The notes beneath the pieces were generated by a model. It was not told the origin of the DNA. It did not search any database and saw nothing but the letters and a program-made list of their open reading frames with translations. A stretch of 15,744 bases of DNA from Copromyces sp. CBS 386.78 (Eukaryota; Ascomycota; Sordariomycetes; Sordariales; Sordariaceae). A program made the position numbers and the translations under genes. Positions 1 through 9,417 of this stretch are shown piece after piece (the first letter of the stretch is position 1; each line of letters opens with the position of its first letter). The DNA is taken from the NCBI GenBank assembly GCA_030685235.1, contig MU839334.1, positions 1 through 15,744 of the forward strand. Direction: 5' to 3'.

Positions 1-71
1 CATTTATATTTTTATTTCTATTTTTATTCTTATTATAATATTATATTTAATAAATTATAAATATATTTATA

Positions 72-379
72 ATTTCTTTATAAAGTTTTCTCTTTAAAAC
101 CTATTATTAATCTACTTACTATTTATTCCTTTATTATTTACGTATATTATTCCTATAATAGATTTTTAATCTTTTAATAATTTTAAAACTATAAATTACT
201 TTATATATATTATAATAAAAGATATTTCTTTATAAAGTTTTCTCTTTAAAACCTATTATTAATTTACTTACTATTTATTCCTTTATTATTTACGTATATT
301 ATTCCTATAATAGATTTTTAATCTATTAATAATTTTAAAACTATAAATTACTTTATATATATTATAATAAAAGATATTT
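72..379. repeat. 152-bp direct tandem duplication, two copies
   Basis: Copy 1 begins at about 72 and copy 2 at about 224, a period of 152 bp. Comparing them by eye, I find only two differences: C112 versus T264, and T173 versus A325. The unit holds no ORF. Both copies lie in sequence already stripped of CpA and TpG, so the simplest reading is that duplication happened after the tract was mutated. Units this short are also generally below the length RIP detects well. Boundaries are accurate to a few bases because the flanks are A/T-rich. Confidence 0.93.
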
Positions 380-504
380 ATTACTTAGAATATATATAAA
401 ATAAAAATATAATCTATTTTATAATTAATATAAATATTTTAGAAATCTATATATAATTTATTTATTAATTAGAAATAATAATACTTTTATATTAATTAAA
501 ATAG

Positions 505-548
505 AATTTATTTATAATCGATTATAAACCTATTTCTAATTATAATTA
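505..548. repeat. 11-bp phased AATNNATTNNN block (4 units)
   Basis: Four consecutive 11-mers start at 505, 516, 527 and 538: AATTTATTTAT, AATCGATTATA, AACCTATTTCT, AATTATAATTA. The first three share AA(T/C) at positions 1-3 and ATT at positions 6-8; the fourth is weak. The core AATNNATT is self-complementary, so strand cannot be assigned. It is one of many such blocks in the window. Confidence 0.75.
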
Positions 549-573
549 AACTAAATTAAAATAAGAAAAAAAA

Positions 574-762
574 TTAATTCCGCTTTAACCGCAAAATCTC
601 TACTTCCGCTTCGGCCTTTCTAACTTCAACTTCAAATATTCTAATATCAACCTCCTTCTTCTTCGTTTCTAATTCGAAAATTCTAAGCCGCCATTCCTTT
701 CGAACGTTACTATCTTCTTATACCAATTTAAATACTAATTACTTCCACTTCCTAATCTATTA
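574..762 (-). pseudogene. RIP-decayed fossil of a charged coiled-coil protein segment
   Basis: The minus strand is free of stops over 47 codons (717 down to the TAA at 574-576). It reads as a highly charged helical sequence including IFELETKKKEV and VRKAEAEVEILRLKR, with hydrophobic residues spaced as in a coiled coil. Upstream the same frame continues to about 762 with a few TAA/TAG codons that could be former CAA, CAG or TGG. Base content is clearly richer in G+C than either flank. The plus-strand alternative is a Leu/Ser/Phe-rich string and less protein-like. No family is recognised and there is no start codon or intact end. It could be the tail of a transposon protein. Confidence is limited because in this base composition chance open runs are common. 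Confidence 0.35.
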
Positions 763-849
763 TTAATTAATTAATAATAAATTATAAATTGGTTTTATAT
801 TTACTTTGAAATAATTCCGGAAAATAATACTAAAACTATTAGAAATTAG

Positions 850-1065
850 CCTTCTAAATCGCTTTACGCTAACGAAGAAATAATATTACGGGAAGGGGTT
901 AAATTTAAAGGAGAATTTTTAAAGAAATTATTATTTAAAGAAGAAAATTTTAATAAAGTAGGGGTTTGTAGTTTATCCCCTATTAAATCGTACGTTGGAA
1001 TAATTAAATTAATAACTAAGGCTTATTATTTCCTTATTCTAAATAAATTTAAAATAGATTTCTAA
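850..1065 (+). pseudogene. Unrecognised coding-like open stretch, 71 codons
   Basis: The plus frame is open from just after the TAG at 847-849 to the TAA at 1063-1065. It has no ATG near its start, so it would be an internal piece of something larger. The composition is Lys/Glu/Leu/Phe-rich and soluble-looking (for example LREGVKFKGEFLKKLLFKEE). The minus strand would give a Leu/Asn-rich string. The stretch sits about 90 bases from the opposite-strand coiled-coil fossil, so the two are either separate remnants or at least one is chance. No domain is recognised. Confidence 0.28.
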
Positions 1066-1751
1066 CCAATTATAAATTAAATAACTTACTATTCTTATTA
1101 TTTTACTATTGAAATCCCCTAATAAAACGCTCGCTCTTAAATTAAGTTTTATAATTAAAATTTATATTAAACTTCTTTTTAATTTTAACGTATTGTAAAA
1201 TATTCGTATCGAATTATATATTACTAAATAAATTAATAATAAATTAATTGAAATTTATTTAAAAATTATTTATAAATTAATATATTACCTATCTATATAT
1301 AATATAAAATTAATAAAATAAATACTCTAATTATAAGACTATTAATATAGAATTTTAATAATATTAATATTAGAATTCATTACTTCTTAATACTTTAATA
1401 GTATTTTTAAATACGGTAAATTAAAACTAATTCGAATAGCCAAAACTAATTTATATTGTACCTAATCTCCAATCTTAAATCTTTCGTTCTCTAATAAATT
1501 ATTAATTAATTAATAACCTATAATAAATAAATTTTAAATTAATTGAGAATTAATATTATATATACTTTAAAACTAATTGCAAATAATAATATAATTGTTT
1601 AATAAATAATAATTTAGAAGATTTATTATCCGCCGCTTTAATACTTCGTTATTTCGAATTAGCTTTTTAATACTATATTTAATATAGTATAGCCAATTAT
1701 AATTATATTAATTAAAATTAAAAAGGTAATTATTAAAAGCTAAAATAAAAT
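1066..1751. other. AT-rich RIP tract without recognisable genes
   Basis: Sequence is dominated by A and T with TpA strongly over-represented and CpA/TpG scarce. A block of the 11-bp phased motif is at 1526-1558 (AATAAATTTTA, AATTAATTGAG, AATTAATATTA). I see no gene, RNA or regulatory site. Confidence 0.7.
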
Positions 1752-1803
1752 ATAGTCTTCCCTTGGGCGGAGCTGGATATGCCCAAGTGAGTTAGTGAAA
1801 CGC
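1752..1803 (+). repeat. Hairpin element, copy 1
   Basis: The 33 bases at 1752-1784 are identical to 15309-15341, and similarity continues to about 1803 (shared AGTGAAAC). The arm CTTCCCTTGGGC (1757-1768) faces GCCCAAGTGAGT (1781-1792) across the 12-nt loop GGAGCTGGATAT. The inner seven pairs are perfect Watson-Crick, and 10 of 12 positions pair when one G-T is counted. The element is GC-rich inside a region of extreme A+T and shows no sign of RIP. The loop side GGGCGGAGCTGG matches 11 of 12 positions of an RNA polymerase III A-box consensus, but I see no B box, so a SINE or tRNA-like origin is only a possibility. Confidence 0.85.
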
Positions 1804-1858
1804 CTATTTTCTAAAATATTTATTTGTTAAGTTTTTTAGAATCGAAATTTCTCCCTTA

Positions 1859-1885
1859 CTAGAGGCCGCGTTACGCGGCCTCTAG
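1859..1885. repeat. Perfect GC-rich palindrome, 12-bp arms, 3-nt loop
   Basis: CTAGAGGCCGCG (1859-1870) is followed by TTA and then its exact reverse complement CGCGGCCTCTAG (1874-1885). It lies about 55 bases beyond hairpin element 1 and about 35 before the TTTTA/TTTTTA array. As DNA it could extrude a cruciform; as RNA it would form a very stable hairpin. No run of T directly follows, so it is not a bacterial-type terminator. Its role is unknown. Confidence 0.92.
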
Positions 1886-1920
1886 CTGTCAACTTAATTT
1901 TTCTATTTTTATTTTTACTT

Positions 1921-2114
1921 TTTTATTTTATTTTATTTTATTTTTATTTTTATTTTTATTTTTATTTTTATTTTTATTTTTATTTTTATTTTTATTTTTA
2001 TTTTTATTTTTATTTTTATTTTTATTTTTATTTTTATTTTTATTTTTATTTTTATTTTTATTTTTATTTTTATTTTTATTTTTATTTTTATTTTTATTTT
2101 TATTTTTATTTTTA
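1921..2114. repeat. Microsatellite (TTTTA)4 then (TTTTTA)29
   Basis: Four pentamers TTTTA (1921-1940) pass into hexamers TTTTTA running without interruption for 29 units (1941-2114). On the minus strand this is (TAAAAA)n, which resembles the A-rich 3' tails of some retroposons. A minus-strand element lying at 2115-2590 could therefore own it. The open Lys-Asn frame across it is a by-product of the 6-base period. Confidence 0.97.
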
Positions 2115-2125
2115 GCCGCCCGGCT

Positions 2126-2215
2126 ATCCACAGTCGTATTTACCGCGGTCGCATTCACCGTGGTCGCATTCACCGCGGTCACATTCACCACGGGCGCATT
2201 CACCGCGACCGCATT
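2126..2215. repeat. 15-bp minisatellite, six copies
   Basis: Units begin at 2126, 2141, 2156, 2171, 2186 and 2201, with a core like CACCGCGGTCGCATT. The last five copies are close to each other and the first is diverged (ATCCACAGTCGTATT). The unit contains the palindrome CCGCGG in several copies. The period is a multiple of three, so the minus strand reads as an Asn-Ala-Thr-Val pentapeptide repeat, but there is no ATG in that frame between its upstream stop and the array. I treat it as non-coding. Confidence 0.93.
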
Positions 2216-2275
2216 TAAACTACTCTTTTCAATTTTCCTTAACGACCTGACCTTGTACTACGATGTAAAGAGTAC

Positions 2276-2308
2276 CAAAATGACCGCCTAATTGAGGCGA
2301 ACATTTTG
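2276..2308. repeat. Imperfect palindrome, 7+5 bp stem
   Basis: CAAAATG (2276-2282) pairs with CATTTTG (2302-2308). After a 2x2 internal mismatch (AC/AA), CGCCT (2285-2289) pairs with AGGCG (2295-2299) around the loop AATTG. It lies in the GC island about 60 bases from the minisatellite. It may be a hairpin in a transcript or a terminal inverted repeat remnant. Confidence 0.8.
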
Positions 2309-2417
2309 ACGGTTTTTTCATTTGGATGCATTTCTTCGTTGAGAAGAGGTGTTGCCGGGAGTATTTAATGCACGGGCCTCGAGTTTAGCTGAGTTTCCAA
2401 ATTTCCCGATTAGGACG

Positions 2418-2612
2418 ATGGGCTCCGCAATTAATTGCACGTTGGCCCATTATAGACAGAACCGCCGTTCCTTCCAATTTCGTCGCTTTGGTAGGCTTAC
2501 GGACTACGACCTTTGGTGCGGTTTTGTAACAACTTTAGTAAGCCCGACCTCAGCGCCTCCACGGTGGAAGGATAGGCGTTTCAATTACAAATTAATATCG
2601 AATTATTTATAA
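2418..2612 (+). CDS. Short unrecognised ORF, doubtful
   Basis: The frame is open from 2343, just after a TGA at 2340-2342, and the first ATG is at 2418, giving 64 residues to a stop at 2610-2612. The product would be Arg/Phe/Tyr-rich (for example RRSFQFRRFGRL) with no signal peptide, membrane segment or family I know. The last third runs into RIP-type AT-rich DNA (ISNYL before the stop), so the end is probably not a natural gene end. It is either a fragment of a once longer gene or a chance ORF in a GC-rich island. Confidence 0.18.
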   Translation: MGSAINCTLAHYRQNRRSFQFRRFGRLTDYDLWCGFVTTLVSPTSAPPRWKDRRFNYKLISNYL

Positions 2613-5600
2613 ATTTGTTTAAAATAGATTAAGAATTGAATAAAATCCAATAAAGAACCTTACTAACTATTATTTTATAATTTTAATTAATAATAATATT
2701 ATAGAATCTTTTTTTATAGAGATTAGCTTATTTAACTTCGTAACTATATTACTTTTAAAAAAATTTAAAAATAATTTCGAAAATATATTAGTATATTATT
2801 AAAGTCTTTAAATTCGTTAAAATCCTTATTAGAAGGACTACTATAGTAATATTAATATCGATTTAAAAGTTATTATAAATAAATTATTAATAAATTGTAA
2901 AATAATTTATAAATATACTTCGCTAGATCGATTTAATATATATACCCTAAATTACTTCGTAGTTATCCTTCCTAAAAAAATATTTATAATTTATATCCAA
3001 TTTAAAGGATTTAAATAAACCTTTTTTAAAGAATTCGATTTACTTTCAATAAAAGTAAATAATAATAAAATTCTTCCCGTCGTCGAAGAAATATTATATA
3101 TATTATAAATAAATTAGGAATAAGTTATAATAAATATAAAATAAATTATAAATATCTTTAAAATAGATTTGAAATTTACTTTATTAAGATTGTTCTTATA
3201 GTAAATTTGCTACTAATAAGTAACTACGATATTCGAAGAACCAAGTAGTTAATAAACCGCTTAATATTTTTTAATAAGAATTTAAATCCGTATAATATTA
3301 TTATAATTAGGATGAACTTTATTGAAGGAAAGCTTATTCTACTCTATAAAATATTTTTAAAAGAATAGATTACAAATTAAATTAATTATAGAATATATAA
3401 TTAATTATTAATTAATTCCGAACCTATTAAGAATATATTATAAATAGATTAGGAATTGATTTTTAATTTATTTTACGTAATAATTGGATTATTAATACGG
3501 CTAAAAAAATAGGAAATTTCCTTATAGATCTTCTATAGCATTTTAGATAGCAGAGGACGAAAATAGTAATAAAGGCCGTACAAAATAAATATAATATAAA
3601 GTACGGTAGTTTAATCAATTAGAATATAATAATTCTAAGTAATATTATATTTATTAAAATATATTATATTTCCTTAACTTTGAAAATAATCGGTACTTAA
3701 TTATATAATTAATTTTAAATTAATTCGAAATTAATTTACAATTAATTAGGAATTAGTATTAAATATTTACTATATTACTTTTAACATTATATATTAAAAG
3801 ACTATTTATTACAACTTTCCTTTTTGATTATTTTTTATTAATTATTTACTTTATCGAAAATAAGTTTTATTAAAGCCTATAAAGAATAAAACTTCGTAGG
3901 AATATAACGATTTTAATAGCCTTATTTACTACTTTTCTAATTTGCGTACTTAAGGCAATAAATTAATTAGCTATTTTATTGCCCTTAAAAAGAATTTAAT
4001 AAGAATTTAATATTAAATTTATTTAGAATAAATTTATAAATACTATTTATAATAAAATTATATTATATTAATCGGTAACCATTATTTAATATAAAGCATC
4101 CTTTATTATATTAATCTTTAATTATAATTAAAGCCCAATTATAAAAATATAAATTAATAAATTAATATAAAATAAATTTTAAATCTATTTTATATAAATT
4201 AAGAATTAATTAAAAGAGTATTTTATAAAATTATTTAATTACCGATTAAGCTATTATCCCAAACTATTCGAATTTGAAATCCTATTTTAATTACTCTCTT
4301 ATCGATTTTATAATTATTATCCTCTTTATATAAATCCTAAATTCGTTTATTAAAATATTAGTAATATCGAAGGCTAATATAAATTAATATAAAGCGATAA
4401 TAAGGAACGCCTACTAGAAAAACGGAATTTATTATCTTTTTACTCCTAACCTACTTATTATAATATTAAAACTATTTTTATTAAATTCAAAATTAATTTA
4501 AAATAGATTCGGAATAAATAAATATTTAGAAATATAAATTTATATTTTAAAATAGTTTTTCAATTAAACTAGGTATAAAAGTCTCTATATTAATTATATA
4601 TCTAATTCTACTAATAGAAATTTCTAAGTATTTAAGAAGAGATAAAGTATAAATTAAACGTTTAACTTCAACCGCCTATTTAAAATTTTTACTATTAAAT
4701 AAAATCCGATATAGCCCAATATCGTTAATTTATTTTAAGTATAATTAATATTAATTTTAAATAAATACGAAATCGATTAAAAATCTAATAGAAATCTATT
4801 TTTAATAATTTAATAATTTAAATATTTATTTATAGGATTATCGATAGGACGGAGCATATATAATATAGTATTTTCAATAATTATATTAAATTTATTGGAT
4901 TTTATTGCAATAAAATCGAAAAGGTATTTATCTTTAATAAAATTATTATATTTAATAATAAATTAGAATTTAATAATAAATTAGAATTCTATATTAGTTC
5001 TAGAACGATTATCCTCAGAAGGGATAAAAGAAGTACGAGGGTCGAAAGTAGAAGATATAATAAAATAGATTAAGAATAATTTTTTAATAAATTCGGATTA
5101 GATTTTAAATAAATATATTCTATTAGTATTTTATTAGAAAACTTAGTAAAATATTTAAAGGGAAAGAAAATTAAAAAAAATAAAATTTTAAAATAAAAGT
5201 ATTTAAACTCTAAAAATATTATATAATTTTATATTAGTAATTATTTTTTTTTTTTATATTAATATTAATATTTATTATAAATCGATTGAAAATTCATTTA
5301 AATTTTATTTTCTTTCCGAATTAAAAAATATAATATTTTTAATAAAAATAAATATATATATATTAAGAATCAATTGAATGAAATTATTTAATAATCTATT
5401 TGAAATCTCCTTTAATTATTTCTATTCTATTATATTTACTACTTATTAATTTATTTATAGAGGAAATATTTTATATTCTTTGAATAAGTTATAAATATAG
5501 TTAAATTCGATTCTAAATCTGTTTTTAACGGATTTGAAGCTAATTTTAATTTTATTTGCTTTTAAGAATTCTCTTACTTAAATATTTATATAAAAAATAT

Positions 5601-5639
5601 ATTTTTATTAAATATTTATCCGTAATTAATTTTAAGCGG
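2613..5639. other. 3-kb RIP desert
   Basis: This is extreme AT with CpA/TpG nearly absent; for example the 60 bases at 4321-4380 contain none of either, though they do contain CpG. Long open runs exist in several overlapping frames, such as 4864-5069 in one plus frame and a competing protein-like reading one base over. Because TGA is lost by RIP and TAA/TAG could be former CAA/CAG, no frame can be preferred. An 18-bp unit containing AATAATAAATTAGAA is duplicated near 4950-4990. Blocks of the 11-bp phased motif occur, for example 3718-3772 and 4491-4523. It is most likely one or more decayed transposons, family not recognisable. Confidence 0.75.
3718..3772. repeat. 11-bp phased AATNNATTNNN block (5 units)
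   Basis: The best single block in the window. Units start at 3718, 3729, 3740, 3751 and 3762: AATTAATTCGA, AATTAATTTAC, AATTAATTAGG, AATTAGTATTA, AATATTTACTA. The AAT at positions 1-3 is kept in every unit, and the ATT at 6-8 in the first three, while the last three bases vary freely. The period is close to one helical turn. Confidence 0.85.
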
Positions 5640-6720
5640 ATTCGCAATTTATTTTGAATTTATTATAAATTAATATATATATAACCTATTTTAAATTAAT
5701 TCTAAATTACTCTTTTCTATACTTTATATAATTATTATAATTACAATTTATTTGTAATCTATTTTGAACCTATTATAATTTATAACCGGTTAAATAATTT
5801 CCTTTAAGCTAATAACTATCTATTAACCCTATTTTAAATTTATTTTAAATTATTTATTTTAATATATTATAGAATTATTATAAAAAGAATTAGTTAGTAA
5901 CCTATTTTAAATCTATTATAGATTATAATAAGTACTAATATATAGCTAACCTATTATAAAGTTATTTTAGATACTTTTTTCTATATATTATAGAATTATT
6001 ATAAATAGAATTTATTTGTAATATATTTTAAATCTATTATTAATTATAGCCGGTTAAGTAATTTCCCTTAGGCTAACAATTATCTACTACGATATTAACT
6101 ATATAAGTACTAATATATACGTAACCTATTTTAAATTTATTCTATATACTTTTCCTTATATATTATAGAATTATTATAAATATTTATTCGTAATCTATTA
6201 TAAATTAATTCGCAATTTATTTCAAATTTATTATAATTTATAGCTAGTTAAATAATTTCCCTTAAGCTAACAACTATCTACTACAACGCCAACTATATAA
6301 GTATTAATATATATATAATTTATTTTAAAGTTATTTTAAATACCTTTTCCTATATATTATAGAATTATTATAAATATTTATTCGTAATCTATTGTCAATT
6401 AATTTGCAATTTATTTCAAATTTAATATAATTTATAGCCGGTTAAATAATTTCCCCTAGGCTAATAATTATCTATTACAACGCTAATTATATAAGTACTA
6501 ATATATACGTAACCTATTTTAAATTTATTCTATATACTTTTCTTTATATATTATAGAATTATTATAAATATTTATTCGTAATCTATTCTAAATTAATTTA
6601 TAATTTATTTTAAATTTATTATAAATTATAGCCGGTTAAATAATTTCCCTTAGGCTAATAACTATATACTACGACGCTAATTATATAAATGCTAATATAT
6701 TTATAATTTATTTTAAAGCT
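5640..6720. repeat. 194-bp satellite array, about 4-6 degenerate copies
   Basis: The marker GC(C/T)(G/A)GTTAA lies at 6049, 6243, 6437 and 6631, exactly 194 bp apart each time. A second marker, TATATTATAGAATTATTA, lies at 6159, 6353 and 6547, again 194 apart. Older, rearranged copies extend upstream (markers at about 5783, 5863 and 5984), where spacing is irregular (266, 121 and 175 bp). The better copies contain a run of the 11-bp phased motif followed by GCCGGTTAAATAATTTCCC. Differences between copies are largely C/T and G/A, as expected from RIP on an existing array. No ORF was found. Confidence 0.93.
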
Positions 6721-7544
6721 TCTCTAAATTACGTTTTTATATATATTATAATAATAATATAAATAAAACGTATTCCTAATTTATTTCGGATTTATTATAG
6801 CTTATCTTCTTATATAAAAAAGTATTAAATATAGATTCGTAATTAGTTCCGAATTTATTATAATTTATTTTTTGCTATGTATTTTAATATTATATTATTA
6901 GAATATAATATTAGAAGTATATATTGTATTTATAATAGGCTTGGAATATACTTAGTATAATTATATAAATTTATAATATTAAAAAGCATTAAATATTAAT
7001 TTAAAACCTATTTCGAATTTATTCTAAATTACTTTTATTAATATAGTATAAGAATACTATTAATCAATAAGAAATAAACTTTAAATAAATTTAAAATATA
7101 TTTAATAAATTTATTTTAATTTTAAATTTTAAAAAATGTTAAAAGTTTATAAGAATATTAAATAAATTTATAATAAATATAGAATTTATTTAATAAAATT
7201 ACTTTAATTAATAATATACTATAAGAATTGTCTTATAATAATACAAAATTACAATTAATAGAAAACTAATTGTAAATTAGTTTAAAATTTATTAAATATT
7301 TATTTTAATTTAAATTTATTAATAATATTTATTATTCGTTTTAAATATATTAAAAAGGCTAGTGTAATTTAATTTAATTTTATAATTTTAGTTAATAATA
7401 ATTAATTTATAATTAAACCAATTATAAATTAATATGAAGTATTAAAAAGAAAGTAGATTATATTGTATTTACATTTAAATTAATTAGAAAAATTTTATAA
7501 ACAAAACTTATTATAGATTAATTTAACTACGTAGGTAGTTAAAG
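6721..7544. other. AT-rich tract between two tandem arrays
   Basis: No gene is visible. 11-bp phased blocks occur at 6830-6862 (TATAGATTCGT, AATTAGTTCCG, AATTTATTATA) and 7264-7296 (AACTAATTGTA, AATTAGTTTAA, AATTTATTAAA). The first of these looks like a decayed continuation of the 194-bp satellite. Confidence 0.65.
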
Positions 7545-8100
7545 GACTAATTATAATAATAACAGTTATTAAGCTAATACCTAATTAAAATTTATCTTTA
7601 ATTAATTATATAATAATTTACTATCGGTCTATAATTAATTATAAAGGTTGAAGTATAACTATTAATATAGTTTTAGAAAAGACGAATTATAAATAATTAT
7701 TATTAAATTAATATTTAACCAAAATTTATCCTTAATTAATTATATAATAATCTACTATTAGTATATAACTAACTATAAAGGTTAAAGTATAACTATTAAT
7801 AAGGATTTAGAAAGGACGAATTATAAATAACTATTATTAAACTAATATTTAACCGAAATCTATCCCTAATTAATTATATAATAATTTACTATCGGTATAT
7901 AACTAATTATAAAGGTTAAAATATAATTTTCGATAAGAATTTGGAAAGGACGAATTATAATAATTATTATTATTAAATTAATATTTAACCAAAATCTACT
8001 TTTAACCGATCGTATATTAATTTATTATTAATATATAAATAATTATAAAGATTGAAGTATATTTCTTAATAATAATTTAGAAATAATAATAAGAACGAAC
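7545..8100. repeat. 134-bp tandem array, about four copies
   Basis: GACGAATTATAA marks copies at 7681, 7815 and 7949, a spacing of exactly 134. A related GACTAATTATAA is at 7545 (136 bp before), and a diverged end copy carries AACGAA at about 8094. Other shared blocks are TTAATTAATTATATAATAAT and ATTATAAAGGTT. Differences between neighbouring copies are mostly C/T and A/G, with a few transversions in the last 20 bases of the unit. 134 is not a multiple of three and no frame stays open, so this looks like a non-coding satellite. Confidence 0.92.
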
Positions 8101-8812
8101 AACGAATTTTATATTTAGGTAATTTATAATATAGTAAAAATAAATATAAATATTTAATTATTTTTAAACCTATTTTTATTCTATTTCTAATCTAATATGC
8201 TATTCCTTATTTAATCTTTATACTTATATATTAATTATTTATCTCTTTTTAATTATAGCCTTATCGTATATAAGCTCTAATATTTATATATATTATTACG
8301 AAGGTAATAACAATTATAAATTAGTAGGTCTTACTCTATTTAAAACGGATCAAATACGTACTAATTTATATTTAATTAAAGATTAGTCTAAAATCGATTA
8401 CTAATTTAATTTTTAAAATAGGAACTTAATTATAAATTATAGTAAATTATATTACTGAATTTTAATTAGTAGTAAAATTATTTACGAATATATAGTAAAT
8501 ATTTTCCTAACTTATTATAAATTATTTTATAACTTATTATTAATAAATTTAAGCTCGATTTTCTAATTATAATAATTTTATCGCTTATATTCGACGACAT
8601 TATAATAAAAACGGTAATCGCTATTATATAATTAATAGTAAAGATCTAATAATATAGTAATAAAAAGTAGGCCGTTTAATTATAGACTAAATATCTCTTA
8701 GTAAAAATTTATATCTAATTTATATTAAAACTAAGATTAATTTAATACTAATTAAATATATTTTAACTTTCTATATTTAATTAATCAAAAATTATAAAAA
8801 ATTCTTTTTTAA
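8101..8812. other. AT-rich tract with weak coding-like stretches
   Basis: Two plus-strand stretches look somewhat protein-like in different frames. One is at about 8282-8560. The other, about 8560-8820, includes AYIRRHYNKNGNRYY and leads towards the Lys/Glu-rich segment that follows. They would need a frame change between them, through an intron or an indel. One TTC-GAC-GAC-ATT string at about 8592 resembles a reverse transcriptase YxDD box, but nothing around it supports that. I make no family call. Confidence 0.4.
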
Positions 8813-9108
8813 AGAAAAAAAGAACGAAGAGGAAAGAAAAAGAGAGAGGTAATAGAGGGGGGAAGAAAAATATTACTAAAGAAAGTATTAATTATTTCTA
8901 CTAAAGAAAAGAAAAAAAAGGAAGTACAATTAAAGGAATTAGTATTTAAGAGGGTAGAATTAAAAGAGAGACGGGAGCGGAAAGAACGATAAAGGGCTTT
9001 AAAAAAAATAATAGAGATGAAAAATAATAAAGTAGGAAATAAGTATAAATTACCTCCAAACGTTTAAAAACCGGTAGAAGATTATTCTTAAATTATTATT
9101 AGATTAAT
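8813..9108 (+). pseudogene. RIP-decayed basic, Lys/Glu/Arg-rich protein segment
   Basis: The plus strand is strongly purine-rich. One frame is stop-free for 59 codons (8813-8989), then continues to about 9108 with only two further stops. It reads as a highly charged helical segment, for example KELVFKRVELKERRERKER, then KYKLPPNV. This is typical of a nuclear or nucleic-acid-binding tail, but no named domain is recognised. It precedes the 25-codon repeat block in the same orientation but in another frame, so an intron or an indel would be needed if they were one gene. A non-coding polypurine tract is the alternative. Confidence 0.35.
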
Positions 9109-9417
9109 ATTAAATAAGTCTAATATAAATTATTTATATTTATAAAATAAAGCGTATTTTATATTTCCCTTTAGTTAAAACGGTATAAAAATTATAAGTT
9201 AATAATAAATTAATTTGAAATTAATCATTATTTTTTAATTATTAATTTTATTCTAATATCCGGATACTTATATCTAAAATAGGAAAGAATATTAAATAAT
9301 ATTACTAATACTTTTAAAATTCCTATTTAATAAGAAGAAGATATATTAATTTATAATTATTTATTAATTAGTATTAACGCTTCCGACGAAGTTTCTCTCC
9401 CTAATAAAATTCGGTAC

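Larger units (their letters stand above)
2115..2590. other. GC-richer, largely un-RIPped island
   Basis: Composition changes abruptly at the end of the TTTTTA array and again near 2590. Inside, CpA and TpG are common (for example GTTGCC, TGCACG, GATGCATTT), so it escaped RIP. It contains the 15-bp minisatellite, an imperfect palindrome and a short ORF. A 31-codon minus-strand frame (2331 down to 2239) starts with ATG but resembles nothing known. Together with the (TAAAAA)n on its minus-strand 3' side, it could be a short retroposon in minus orientation, or unique sequence between repeats. I cannot tell which. Confidence 0.6.

Noticed and set aside
1752..1803. tRNA gene or canonical SINE
   Set aside because: Only an A-box-like stretch is present. 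No B box, cloverleaf or acceptor stem can be found.
1859..1885. Intrinsic transcription terminator
   Set aside because: The hairpin is strong, but no T run follows it directly and the genome is eukaryotic, where this signal is not used.
1928..2203. Minus-strand ORF with a long Lys-Asn repeat
   Set aside because: It is the translation of the TTTTTA hexamer array and the 15-bp minisatellite. It begins at a GTG, and there is no in-frame ATG between that and the upstream stop.
2701..3240. Plus-strand frame with a 60-codon open run and Lys/Phe/Ile-rich sequence
   Set aside because: Stop frequency over the whole stretch is about 7%, no better than random at this composition, and no motif is recognisable.
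4201..5380. Apparent long coding fossil in the RIP desert
   Set aside because: Two plus frames look equally protein-like when TAA/TAG are read as Gln. Overall stop density (about 8%) is what such AT-rich DNA gives by chance.
8580..8640. IFDDIII string resembling a reverse transcriptase YxDD box
   Set aside because: There are no other RT motifs around it, and a different frame of the same bases continues better into the flanking sequence.
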